64,000 nucleotides of DNA, from the NCBI RefSeq assembly GCF_000021645.1, contig NC_011661.1, forward strand, positions 528,723 to 592,722, given 5' to 3'. The notes beneath the pieces were generated by a model. The model had not been told where the DNA came from, made no database searches, and worked only from the letters and a program-made list of their open reading frames with translations. Each line of letters opens with the position of its first letter. Position 1 is the first letter of the stretch. Source of the DNA: Dictyoglomus turgidum DSM 6724. Its GTDB lineage: Bacteria > Dictyoglomota > Dictyoglomia > Dictyoglomales > Dictyoglomaceae. The position numbers were made by a program, and so were the translations under genes. Positions 24,292 through 38,758 of this stretch are shown here, piece after piece.

Positions 24292-25281
24292 ATGATTTAT
24301 GTTGCAGATTCTAAAAGGTATGAGGTTATGATTTATAGGCGGTGTGGGAAGAGTGGTCTTAAGCTTCCTGCCATATCCTTGGGTTTTTGGCATAATTTTG
24401 GATATAATGACTCCTTTGAGAATATGAGAAATATGGTAAGAAAAGCTTTTGATTTAGGAATTACTCATTTTGATCTTGCAAATAACTATGGCCCACCACC
24501 TGGATCTGCTGAAGAGAACTTTGGGAGGATTTTAAAGTTTGACTTAAAGCCCTATAGGGATGAAATTGTGATCTCTACAAAGGCAGGATATAAAATGTGG
24601 GATGGACCCTATGGAGATTTTGGTAGTAAAAAATACTTGATAGCAAGCCTTGAGCAGAGCCTTAAAAGGATGGGACTTGATTATGTAGATATTTTTTATC
24701 ATCATAGACCAGATCCTGAAACTCCTATTGAGGAAACCATGGAAGCCCTTTACCAAATTGTAAGACAAGGAAAAGCTCTCTATGTAGGAATTTCTAATTA
24801 TGGACCTGAAGAGACAAAACTTGCTTATGAAACTTTATCTAAAATGGGAGTAAGGCTTATTGTAAATCAAATTTTGTATAACATGTTTTTTAGAAAACCA
24901 GAAGAAAAACTTTTCGGTGTTATGGAAGAGCTGGGTATAGGAGCTACCATATTTTCTCCCCTTGCTCAAGGGCTTCTTACAGAAAAGTATCTTAACGGAA
25001 TTCCTGAAGATTCTCGGGTAAAAAGATCTGGAATTTTCTTAAAGGAGAGCGATATAACTCCTGAGAAAATTGAAAAGGTTAGAAAACTTTCCCAAATAGC
25101 AAAGGAAAGAGGACAAAGTGTAGCTCAACTTGCCATATCTTGGATTTTAAGAAATAATGTGGTCTCTTCAGTAATTATTGGGGCAAGCAAACCCGAGCAG
25201 ATAGAGGAAAATGTCAAGGCAATTTCCATCTTAAAATTCTCTGAAGAAGAATTAAAGAGAATAGATGAAATTTTAGAATAA
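24292..25281 (+). CDS. Aldo-keto reductase (YghZ-like)
   Basis: A 329-residue NADPH-dependent oxidoreductase with a TIM-barrel fold. The catalytic set is visible: DLANNYG (Asp and Tyr), STKAGY (Lys) and YHHRPDP (His); the NADP site appears near SVIIGASKPEQIEENVKA. GLKLPAISLGFWHNFG matches the YghZ/GSP69 branch that reduces glyceraldehyde-type carbonyls or methylglyoxal. ATG 24292 is nine bases after AAAGGAGG; a later ATG at 24328 is possible. Same strand as tldD/pmbA and probably co-transcribed. Confidence 0.9.
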   Translation: MIYVADSKRYEVMIYRRCGKSGLKLPAISLGFWHNFGYNDSFENMRNMVRKAFDLGITHFDLANNYGPPPGSAEENFGRILKFDLKPYRDEIVISTKAGYKMWDGPYGDFGSKKYLIASLEQSLKRMGLDYVDIFYHHRPDPETPIEETMEALYQIVRQGKALYVGISNYGPEETKLAYETLSKMGVRLIVNQILYNMFFRKPEEKLFGVMEELGIGATIFSPLAQGLLTEKYLNGIPEDSRVKRSGIFLKESDITPEKIEKVRKLSQIAKERGQSVAQLAISWILRNNVVSSVIIGASKPEQIEENVKAISILKFSEEELKRIDEILE

Positions 25282-25290
25282 ATTCTTAAA

Positions 25291-25326
25291 AAAGGGGGAA
25301 GCCTAATAACTTCCCCCTTTATTTTA
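25291..25326. terminator. Bidirectional terminator
   Basis: AAAGGGGGAAG and CTTCCCCCTTT form an 11-bp stem (25291-25301, 25310-25320) with an 8-base loop. TATTTTA follows on the plus strand and a run of Ts on the minus strand, so it can end both the aldo-keto reductase and the convergent lipoprotein mRNA. Confidence 0.88.
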
Positions 25327-25914
25327 CTCTTCTACTAACTCCACATTGGCAAGATAAATGGTAGTTGCAATACTTTTCTCACTAACTTTCCCCATATCAA
25401 ACACTACAATATGTCCATCTTTCTTAGGAGTAAATTCCCATTCAAACTTTTGCATTTCGGTAGTTAAATCAAAAACCTTGCTTTCCACAATTTCCCAAGT
25501 TTGATCTTGAATTACTCTAACTTGTAGGTCTCTTGCTGCATCTGCTTTTGCTTCAAAGGTGATTTTGTATTTCTTTCCTGCAGGGATAGGTACATGGGTT
25601 CCAAACTGTATATGCCAGAAGGCATCTCCAGGATTTTTAATTTTAACATAAAAAGCTCCATTTTTAGCCCCATATTCTTCAACCTCTGCTGTACCCTGAA
25701 TCACAATATACCAGTTAGAAGGTGCGGAAAACATCAAATTTTCAGTAAAAACTCCCAGTTTAGTAACATTAATAACCTGGGCTTTTCCTTCGGGAGTGGT
25801 TACTTCAACTACACCAGAGGTAGTTTCTTTTTGAGATACTTGAGGAGCACTTGCACATCCTGCGATAAAAATAATGAAACTAATTAATAATAAAAGAAGA
25901 TAAAATTTTTTCAT
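25324..25914 (-). CDS. Lipoprotein with carbohydrate-binding-like domain
   Basis: A 196-residue lipoprotein: signal peptide with lipobox IAGC and the acylated Cys at residue 20. After a short Ser/Thr linker comes a beta-sandwich of about 130 residues (NWYIVIQGTAEVEEYGAKNG, YKITFEAKADAARDLQVRVI, WEFTPKKDGHIVVFDMG) with the pattern of CBM4/9-type (CenC) domains that bind glycans. No catalytic domain is attached, so it may be a surface glycan binder or an accessory lipoprotein. AAAAGGGGG precedes the ATG. Monocistronic. Confidence 0.8.
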   Translation of the reverse strand: MKKFYLLLLLISFIIFIAGCASAPQVSQKETTSGVVEVTTPEGKAQVINVTKLGVFTENLMFSAPSNWYIVIQGTAEVEEYGAKNGAFYVKIKNPGDAFWHIQFGTHVPIPAGKKYKITFEAKADAARDLQVRVIQDQTWEIVESKVFDLTTEMQKFEWEFTPKKDGHIVVFDMGKVSEKSIATTIYLANVELVEE

Positions 25915-26088
25915 AAATAAACCCCCTTTTATGAAATTTTTTTGAAATTAGTTACAAAACATCATAAAAAATTAAATAAAAATACCCTTTATACCCTTTT
26001 TGTTAATTCACCTCCCTTTTTAGGTTTACCCTTTTAAAGTATATTACGTTTTTAAACTTTCTTCAATCTTATTTTAACAAAATTTTAA

Positions 26089-26155
26089 TTGAGGAAGTAG
26101 ATTTTTATCTTTAGAATATATCGTGAAAAATATAACGTTAAAAATAGAACGATAT
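26089..26155 (+). promoter_or_regulatory. Hydrogenase operon promoter with two overlapping Rex-like boxes
   Basis: TTGAGG (26089-26094), 17 bases, TAGAAT (26112-26117). Directly after it are two 18-base sites sharing their middle: TCGTGAA-AAAT-ATAACGT (26121-26138) and ACGTTAA-AAAT-AGAACGA (26135-26152). Both fit CGT-N10-ACG and, together, make a 38-base dyad (ATATCGT at 26118, TAACGTTA at the centre, ACGATAT at 26149). Rex proteins bind TTGTGAA-N4-TTCACAA-type sites; a T-to-C change at position 2 gives this form. The Rex gene is the last of the operon. Confidence 0.65.
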
Positions 26156-26166
26156 GAGGAGAGATT

Positions 26167-27781
26167 ATGAAAAAATTGATTTTAACTCAGGAGATAAGTT
26201 GTCAGTATTGTTATAAATGTCTTAGAAATTGTCCCGTTAAGTCCATAATGTTTAATAAAGGTAAATCCTATGTTATTGATGATGAATGTGTATTGTGTGG
26301 AGTATGTATAGAGGTATGTCCCCAAAAGGCAAGAACTTATGTAAAAAGCACTCATTTATTAGAAAACTTTAAAGGTAAACCCTTTTTAGTATCCATTGCT
26401 CCATCTTTTTTTGCTCATTTTGACGAGCCTTTTAAAGTTATTACTTTTTTGAAAAACTTTGGTGCTGCTGTAGTACAGGAAACGGCTGTAGGGGCAGATA
26501 TAGTTTCTTACTATTATAAAAAATTTATTCAGGGTAAAAATAAGACAGTTATAACTACTGCTTGTCCAGTTGTTTTTGAACTTGCAGAGAAGTATTATCC
26601 CGATGTAATTCCTTATTTAATTCCCTTTCTTTCTCCCATGAATGCCCATGCTCTTTTTATGAAAAAATATTTTGGAGATTTCCCTGTAATCTATTTGGGA
26701 CCTTGTATAGCTAAAAAACGAGATGGAGAAAACTATGTAGACCTTGTCTTAACCTATGAAGAACTCTCTTTATATATGGAGAGAAGTGGGATCAATATAA
26801 CAGAACTCGAGGAAAGTTTACCTACTCCTCCATATCCTGAGAGAGGGAGAATTTATCCTGTAAGTGGCGGGATAAATTCAACCCTTGATGGATCTTGGGA
26901 AAACTACCTTGTAGTTGAGGGGATAGAAAATATCATAAAAGTTTTTGAAAATATCTCTTCCTATGGAGAGGGTTTTGTGATTGAAGCTTCCTCTTGTTTT
27001 GGAGGATGTATAAATGGTCCAGCCATAAGAAAGGATATAGGAATATTGGAGAAAAGAAAAAGGATTCTTTCCTACATGGAGAAGTTAAAGGAGATAAATG
27101 GGGAAATTATAAAGCCCGAACTTATCAACTTGGATTTAAAGAGAAACTTTTCATCCCAGAAGAAAATTATTGAAATTCCAGAGGAGAGAATAAGAAAGGT
27201 TTTAAGAGAGATGGGAAAGGATAACCCTAAGAAGGAGTTAAATTGTGGGGCTTGTGGTTATCCAAGTTGTAGAGATAAAGCCATAGCAGTTATTCTTGGA
27301 AAAGCAGAAAAAGAAATGTGTATTACTTATCTTATTGATAAGGTAAGTTCGGTAAGCAGTGCCATAATTGAAGAGTTCCCTAATATTGTCATTATATATA
27401 AGGATGGAAAACCCATCTATTTAAATCCAGCAGGAGAAGACTTCTTCTTGAATAAAGAGGCTTTACTGGGTTTTATTATTGATGAGATTGAAGAAGGGAA
27501 AAATCCCTTGGAGATATATATAGATAATGAAGAATATTACTTCTTTGTAAAAAAATTTAACCTCCCCGATGATAACGGAAAGGTGGCTCTCCTTCTTGAT
27601 ATTACTAATGAGAAAAAGAGGGAAGATGAACTTAACAAATTGAAAAAGGAAAGCGCTGAAAGAATTGAAGAGTTGATTAATCGCCAGATGCTTCTTGCTC
27701 AGGAGATTGCAAGTCTTCTTGGAGAATCTATTGCAGAAACCAAGAGTCATTTTGCCCAATTTAGGAAGGTGTTGGAAGAGG

Positions 27782-27795
<14 letters not shown>
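26167..27795 (+). CDS. Sensory-type [FeFe]-hydrogenase-like protein with PAS domain
   Basis: A 542-residue cytoplasmic iron-sulfur protein. Two [4Fe-4S] motifs at the N-terminus (CQYCYKCLRNCP, CVLCGVCIEVCP), then a hydrogenase large-subunit-like domain where the usual TSCCPxW is TACPVVF, MPC is GPCIAKK and the last loop is SCFGGCINGP. An extra CGACGYPSC cluster domain and a PAS-like region (about 400-480) follow, then a helix. This layout matches group C/D sensory hydrogenases, thought to sense H2 or redox state rather than make H2. GAGGA before the ATG. It overlaps a PP2C-type phosphatase, a common partner. First gene of the operon. Confidence 0.85.
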
Positions 27796-33905
<6,110 letters not shown>

Positions 33906-33919
<14 letters not shown>

Positions 33920-34481
33920 AAATTCGATCTGCAATTTCTCTCTCTTCTTCCTCCTGGTGGCTTACCATCAGGAGGGTTATTTTTCTATCTTTTAGGTGAT
34001 CTTTTAAAACTTCCTTTACTCTTTTTTTTCTCTCTGGATCGAGAGATTTAAAAGGCTCGTCTAAGATAAGCAAATTGTGGGGTATAGAGAGGGCTCTTAC
34101 AAAGGAAAAAATTTGTTGATATCCCCCACTAATTTCTGAGGGGTAGAGGTGAAAAAAATCTCTTAGGGAAAAATATTCTATTAAATTTTTTAATATTTCT
34201 TTGTCTCTGACAAAAAGTTCTAAATTTTCCATCATGGAGAGCCATGGAAAGAAGACTACATTTTGAAATTGAAAAGATATCTGAGGCTTTACCAAAAAGT
34301 CAATACTTCCTTCATCGGGAAGAATAATTCCTGCAATAATTTTAAGTAGTGTGGTTTTTCCTACACCATTTGGTCCCTTTATTATTACTCTTTCTCCTTT
34401 GTAAACCTCCATAAAGACACCATCAAGGACCTTCTTTTCATCAAAGCTCTTTTTTATATTATTAACCCTCAGAAAAACCAT
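33906..34481 (-). CDS. ABC importer ATPase (SsuB/TauB/ThiZ-like)
   Basis: A 191-residue ATPase, shorter than most of its class by about 40 C-terminal residues. Walker A GPNGVGKTT (about 36-44), Q-loop QFQNVVFFPW, signature ISGGYQQ (one change from LSGGQ), Walker B LLILDEPFKSLD and switch VSHQEEEE. Overlaps the permease by 20 bases and, tail to tail, rex by 14. It energises the importer formed with the next two genes. Confidence 0.85.
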
Positions 34482-35214
34482 AGTTTTTGTCTCCTTTTAA
34501 AATCCCAGATTTTATAAATATTAGTTCAAGAATTTTGCTTAAGATAAATAAAATCACTGCGTAAGCATAAACCTCTTCAATATTTAGAAAGGCCTTTGCA
34601 TAGCTTAAAAGAAACCCAATTCCACTTTCTCCTGATAAAAACTCTGCCATTGCGGTTATTTTTAAAGAGGAAATTGTTGAATTTGCAAGGTTAGGAAGTA
34701 TAAAAGGCTTAAGGTATGGGATTAAAAATTTTATTAAGTAATTTTTTCTACTTATGGGATATATTTTAAAAAGTTCAAGGTATTCCTTAGGAATATTATT
34801 TATAGCATTATAAGTAACAAGATAAAAATTGGGGAAGAGAACTATAAATACAGTAAATATTATAGTTTTATTCCCAAAACCAAACCAGAAAAGGGCTATG
34901 GTGATCCATACAATCAATGGATTGCTCTGAAAAATATCAATGATATTTCTTATAGTACTATAAAAAAACTTATTCTTAATATATCCAAGAAGAAAACCTG
35001 AAAAGAGAGCAATAAAAAGCCCTAATGTTGATCTTATGAAGGTTATAAAAAGATGGCTATAGAAATCTTTATGTTTAAAAAGATCTAAAACCTTATAAAG
35101 TACCTTATGGGGAGGGGGAAGAATAAGGTTAGAGTTTATGATAGTCCCCATAAGGTACCATATAATAATAAAGGATATCCAAAAAATTAATTTAAAGAGT
35201 AAAGAATTTCTCAT
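34462..35214 (-). CDS. ABC importer permease (SsuC/TauC/ThiX-like)
   Basis: A 250-residue inner-membrane protein with about six helices. The coupling loop is LELFKIYPISRKNYLIKFLI, and the region PYLKPFILPNLANSTISSLK matches the BPD_transp_1 family of sulfonate, taurine and pyrimidine importers. The start codon lies within the binding-protein gene (overlap 23 bases). The family covers very different ligands, so the substrate cannot be named. Confidence 0.85.
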   Translation of the reverse strand: MRNSLLFKLIFWISFIIIWYLMGTIINSNLILPPPHKVLYKVLDLFKHKDFYSHLFITFIRSTLGLFIALFSGFLLGYIKNKFFYSTIRNIIDIFQSNPLIVWITIALFWFGFGNKTIIFTVFIVLFPNFYLVTYNAINNIPKEYLELFKIYPISRKNYLIKFLIPYLKPFILPNLANSTISSLKITAMAEFLSGESGIGFLLSYAKAFLNIEEVYAYAVILFILSKILELIFIKSGILKGDKNYGFSEG

Positions 35215-36091
35215 CAGGAATATTTCCTATGGTCTGGGGATTTTTTTCGTATATAAATTCTAAGTACTTTATTAACTCATTTTTTATTGAAATTCCTTGA
35301 TATAAAAAAGAAAGTCTTTTAAGAGAAAGCTCTATGATTTTCTTATCCAATTTTAAGATCTCCGATGCCTTTTCTATATAGTCCTTAGGGTCCTGAGAGA
35401 ATTTCTTAAAATTTTCTCTAAATATGGAATCAATTTTTTGAGCTTCTTTTTTATCTATATTTCCCCTTACTGCTATAGAGGTTATAGGAAGAAATCTTCC
35501 CTTGGAGATTTCTCTATAAACCCTTTGAATATCAAGAATAATTCTTCCTCCATTATTTACACCCATGGATACATAAGGCTCTGGAAGTAGGGCATTGTTT
35601 ACTTTTCCTGCTATAAATAAAGATGTGATCTCTTGAGGAGTAGAATAATAGAGATTAATTTTATCTTTTAGATTTCTTTCTTGTAAATAGATGTTAAAAA
35701 TTATATCTTGAGTAGATCCCTTTTGGGCAATGTAAAGGTTATCTCCGATAATCTCATTAAATCTTTTAGCTTTGTTGCTTATCAAATAAAAGGAGGCAAA
35801 ATTAAAGGTAGAAAGATATTTTATATTAACTCCCTTATTATATAAATTAACTAAGGTAGTAAAGGGTGCGATTATTACATCATATTTATTATCCCTTGCT
35901 TTTACCACGAGTTCGTCTAAAGTTCTCCATATGGTAAAGTTAAAATCAGGATTTTCCGAAATCATAGTAGAAAAGGGAATAATAGTTGGTCCTAAAGGTA
36001 TTAATACTTCAATCTTTTTATTTTGAGAAAAGATTGGATTCATAATGATGAGTAGAGCAAGCATTATTAATATGAATACTTTCTTTTTCAT
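35192..36091 (-). CDS. ABC importer substrate-binding protein (NMT1/SsuA-like)
   Basis: A 299-residue periplasmic-type protein: signal peptide about 1-22 (FILIMLALLIIMNPIFS), then an NMT1/THI5-like fold with YDVIIAPFTTLVNLYNKG, YIAQKGSTQDIIFNIYL and AGKVNNALLPEPYVSMG. GGAGGTG before the ATG. First gene of the three-gene importer operon. A strong Rex-like box follows its -10 element, so import appears tied to the NADH/NAD+ ratio; a redox-linked cofactor precursor is a reasonable guess but not shown by sequence. Confidence 0.85.
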   Translation of the reverse strand: MKKKVFILIMLALLIIMNPIFSQNKKIEVLIPLGPTIIPFSTMISENPDFNFTIWRTLDELVVKARDNKYDVIIAPFTTLVNLYNKGVNIKYLSTFNFASFYLISNKAKRFNEIIGDNLYIAQKGSTQDIIFNIYLQERNLKDKINLYYSTPQEITSLFIAGKVNNALLPEPYVSMGVNNGGRIILDIQRVYREISKGRFLPITSIAVRGNIDKKEAQKIDSIFRENFKKFSQDPKDYIEKASEILKLDKKIIELSLKRLSFLYQGISIKNELIKYLEFIYEKNPQTIGNIPDEKFFTL

Positions 36092-36109
36092 CTTTTCACC
36101 TCCTATAAA

Positions 36110-36136
36110 TCGTTAATTATTTCACGATAAATTATA
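36110..36136 (-). promoter_or_regulatory. Importer promoter -10 and Rex-like operator
   Basis: On the minus strand TATAAT (36131-36136) is followed by an 18-base palindrome at 36110-36127; on the plus strand it reads TCGTTAATTATTTCACGA. This matches TTGTKAA-N4-TTMACAA at all positions but the second of each half (C for T). It shares CGT-N10-ACG with both sites at the hydrogenase promoter. A repressor here would block transcription start. Confidence 0.7.
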
Positions 36137-36187
36137 GCAAATAAATTTTTAAAACATGTTAAACTTTAACCTTTATTTTTCTTTTGA

Positions 36188-36207
36188 TATAATTACTTTT
36201 GTTTATG
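36188..36207 (+). promoter_or_regulatory. -10 element and short-leader start of murJ
   Basis: TATAAT at 36188-36193 places transcription start near 36200, about five bases before the ATG at 36205. No ribosome site fits. TTTAAC at 36165-36170 with a 17-base... spacing of 17 is compatible as a weak -35. Confidence 0.5.
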
Positions 36208-37809
36208 GATGGAAATAATATTGTTCAAAGGATAAAAAGAATATTTATAAAGCAAAGTGTTACTGAGGCAGCAATTCTCATTACCCTTCTTGCTGCAATA
36301 AGTAGGGTTATGGGATTTTTAAGAGAAATGATGATTGCTGCCTTTTTTGGTGCGAAAAAGCTCACCGATAGTTTTGTAGTAGCACAGGCAGTACCAGGAG
36401 TTCTTGCAGGACTTGTTTCAGGGGCTTTGTCCTCAGTATTCATCCCTCTTTATGCAGAGTGGAAAGAGAAAAGAGGTAAAGAAGAAGCAGAAAGATTTGC
36501 CTCTATATTAGTTTCAGATCTATTTGTAATCCTTCTTGGGGTTACCATTTTTTCCTACGTCATTTCTCCTTTAATAGTTGAAATTCTTGCTCCAGGATTT
36601 TCTCAAGAGACAAGAAGATTAACCCTTGATTTTACCTATATAATGCTTCCTGGAATTATTTTCTGGGGTACTTATGGTCTTATTACGGGCTTATATAACT
36701 CTAAAAAGAGTTTTGTGATTCCAAATTTGGCTGGTGTTCTCGGAAATGTAATTTTCATAGTTTCAATCTTCTTTCTTCATAATGTCTTTGGGGCTTATAT
36801 TCTTCCTTGGGGATATCTTGCTAATGTAGTTGTTCAATATATTTTGTTACTTCCTTTTCTGAGGAGGATAGGAGTAAGAATAAATTGGGAACTTAATTTT
36901 AAATATGATGGACTAAAAAGGGCTCTAATCCTTATAGGACCTATTTTTCTTGGACAGAGTGTGGGAATCTTAAATATGGCTGTGGATAGAATTTTTGGAT
37001 CTTTCCTTCCCGAAGGAAGTATATCTGCATTAAATTATGCAAGCAGGCTTTATCAACTTCCTATAAATCTTTTTGTAAATGCCCTTGCCACTGCCATATA
37101 TACCGATCTTGCCTTTCAGGCTCAAAGTGATGATTTGGATCAGTTCAAAAACTCTCTTAATAAAAGTTTAAGAGCAGGGCTCTTCTTTTTAATTCCAGCT
37201 TCCTTGGGACTTATACTTCTTGCCAAACCCATTGTTCAACTTGCTTTTGAAAGAGGAGCCTTTGATGCTCTTGCCACAAAAAGAACCTCAGAAGCCCTTA
37301 TATTTTACTCCTTGGGTTTGACTTTTATGAGTATTAATATCATCATTGTAAGAGGATTTTATGCCTTACATGATACAAGAACTCCTACGATGAATTCTAT
37401 AATTGCTCTTTTATCAAATATTGTTTTAAATGCCATATTTATAAAACCTCTTGCTCATATGGGGCTTGCCCTTGCCACATCCCTTGCATCTTTAATTTCC
37501 ACTATCCTTTTAGTAAGGTCTTTAGAAAATAAAGTCCCAGGTATATTTTCAAAAAATCTCCTCTCTAATACTCTTAAATTTACCTTAGGAGGTGTATTTA
37601 TAAGCCTTCTTGCTCTTTTATCTTTTAATTTTATTTACAGCCATATTTCCCGTGGACAATTAGGACTTGCTGTTTCTTTACTTATATCTGTAATTATAGC
37701 TTTAGTGGTTTATCTCCTCCTTGGACTTAGGTGGGGCGTTGAGGAAGCAAAAAGGATATTTGGTATTATAAGAAAAAATATAGAATTAATTGCTCATTTG
37801 ATTAGATAA
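36205..37809 (+). CDS. murJ: Lipid II flippase MurJ (MviN family)
   Basis: A 534-residue inner-membrane protein of about 14 helices that flips the peptidoglycan precursor lipid II. Recognisable segments: AAISRVMGFLREMMIAAFFG, ADSFVVA-like TDSFVVAQAVPG, GLYNSKKSFVIPNLAGVLGN, ASRLYQLPINLF and RGFYALHDTRTPT. Length matches the family. ATG 36205 fits the -10 position; a TTG at 36199 is the only upstream alternative. Downstream genes on the same strand start 35 bases later. Confidence 0.93.
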   Translation: MDGNNIVQRIKRIFIKQSVTEAAILITLLAAISRVMGFLREMMIAAFFGAKKLTDSFVVAQAVPGVLAGLVSGALSSVFIPLYAEWKEKRGKEEAERFASILVSDLFVILLGVTIFSYVISPLIVEILAPGFSQETRRLTLDFTYIMLPGIIFWGTYGLITGLYNSKKSFVIPNLAGVLGNVIFIVSIFFLHNVFGAYILPWGYLANVVVQYILLLPFLRRIGVRINWELNFKYDGLKRALILIGPIFLGQSVGILNMAVDRIFGSFLPEGSISALNYASRLYQLPINLFVNALATAIYTDLAFQAQSDDLDQFKNSLNKSLRAGLFFLIPASLGLILLAKPIVQLAFERGAFDALATKRTSEALIFYSLGLTFMSINIIIVRGFYALHDTRTPTMNSIIALLSNIVLNAIFIKPLAHMGLALATSLASLISTILLVRSLENKVPGIFSKNLLSNTLKFTLGGVFISLLALLSFNFIYSHISRGQLGLAVSLLISVIIALVVYLLLGLRWGVEEAKRIFGIIRKNIELIAHLIR

Positions 37810-37844
37810 TTTTATAAGGATTTTTTCAAAAGGGGAGAGAGGGT

Positions 37845-38192
37845 GTGAGTAAGAGGTATATGGCTGTTTTTATATCCTTTGCATTATGTATTATGTTTAC
37901 CGTTATTTCTAATGTGAGTTTTAAACTTTCAGTGCAAAATAAAGATCTTAAGAACTTTATCTTTTGGCAGGTAATAGGCAACTTAACTGGGTTTTTCTCG
38001 GTTATTGCTTATACCTATCTCCTTACATTGGTACCTTTTTATATAGGCTATGCTTTAACTACTGCTTTTGGGCAAATTTTTGTTCAAGTTTTTGGAGCAA
38101 AGTGGTTTTTCAAAGAGGAGATATTGCCTTCTCAATGGATTGGAATAATCCTCATAATGATTGGAACTCTTTTCCTTGTTAAGACTAAATGA
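37845..38192 (+). CDS. Small four-helix membrane protein (SMR/DMT type)
   Basis: A 115-residue protein with four predicted helices, the last being WIGIILIMIGTLFLV, matching the small multidrug resistance/EamA half-transporter pattern. The Glu14 of EmrE-type pumps is not evident in helix 1, so drug export is doubtful; short EamA-like proteins also act in lipid or polyprenyl-sugar flipping. Start is GTG at 37845 after GGGAGAGAGGG. It overlaps the next gene by four bases. Confidence 0.72.
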   Translation: MSKRYMAVFISFALCIMFTVISNVSFKLSVQNKDLKNFIFWQVIGNLTGFFSVIAYTYLLTLVPFYIGYALTTAFGQIFVQVFGAKWFFKEEILPSQWIGIILIMIGTLFLVKTK

Positions 38193-38758
38193 TGGGAAAA
38201 TTATTTCGTTTCATAATAATAAATTTTGATCATTTCTTGAGCAAAATTCAAGGAGTGAAGATTTTTACTGATAATCCTGAATGTATTTTAAGGTATAAAT
38301 TGGTAAGAAAAAAGAGCAAAACTTTTGTTGAGCTTCATCTTTGGAATGAACATCTACCTCAAATACCTTCGGAAGGTATAGATCTTTTTTGGGGAAAAAG
38401 ATTTCAGAGATTATTTTTTAATTCTTTAAAGGAGCTTTTAGATTTTGTAGAGAGATCTTCTTTTAGTGATGTGGAATGGTTTATGGGAGAAATTGCCTTT
38501 TTCTTTAAAAATCAAGATAAGGTAGTAAGGTTCTTGAAAAAATTGGGATTTATGGTCTATCCAATAGAAGGTAGGAATATTTTTCAAAGATTTTTTATCT
38601 TTCTCAAAAATGGATATAGCTTTTGTTTAATTTATGCCTATAATCCTAATAGTTTGCGAGGAAAAGATTTTTTCTCAAGAAAAAGATATCAATTATGGAT
38701 TGAAAAAGATAAAATAAGGAGTGTATATGAAGAGGCTAAAAAAGTATATAAAACATAA
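38189..38758 (+). CDS. Hypothetical protein, possibly YkoP-like
   Basis: A 189-residue basic, soluble protein without a signal peptide or membrane helix. CILRYKLVRKKSKTFVELHL followed by WNEHLPQIP resembles the YkoP-like domain found with glycosyl transfer genes in Firmicutes; the match is from memory and weak. It is sandwiched in translation between the small membrane protein (four-base overlap) and the ABC exporter (32-base overlap), suggesting a joint role in envelope lipid or sugar transport. Confidence 0.55.
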   Translation: MMGKLFRFIIINFDHFLSKIQGVKIFTDNPECILRYKLVRKKSKTFVELHLWNEHLPQIPSEGIDLFWGKRFQRLFFNSLKELLDFVERSSFSDVEWFMGEIAFFFKNQDKVVRFLKKLGFMVYPIEGRNIFQRFFIFLKNGYSFCLIYAYNPNSLRGKDFFSRKRYQLWIEKDKIRSVYEEAKKVYKT

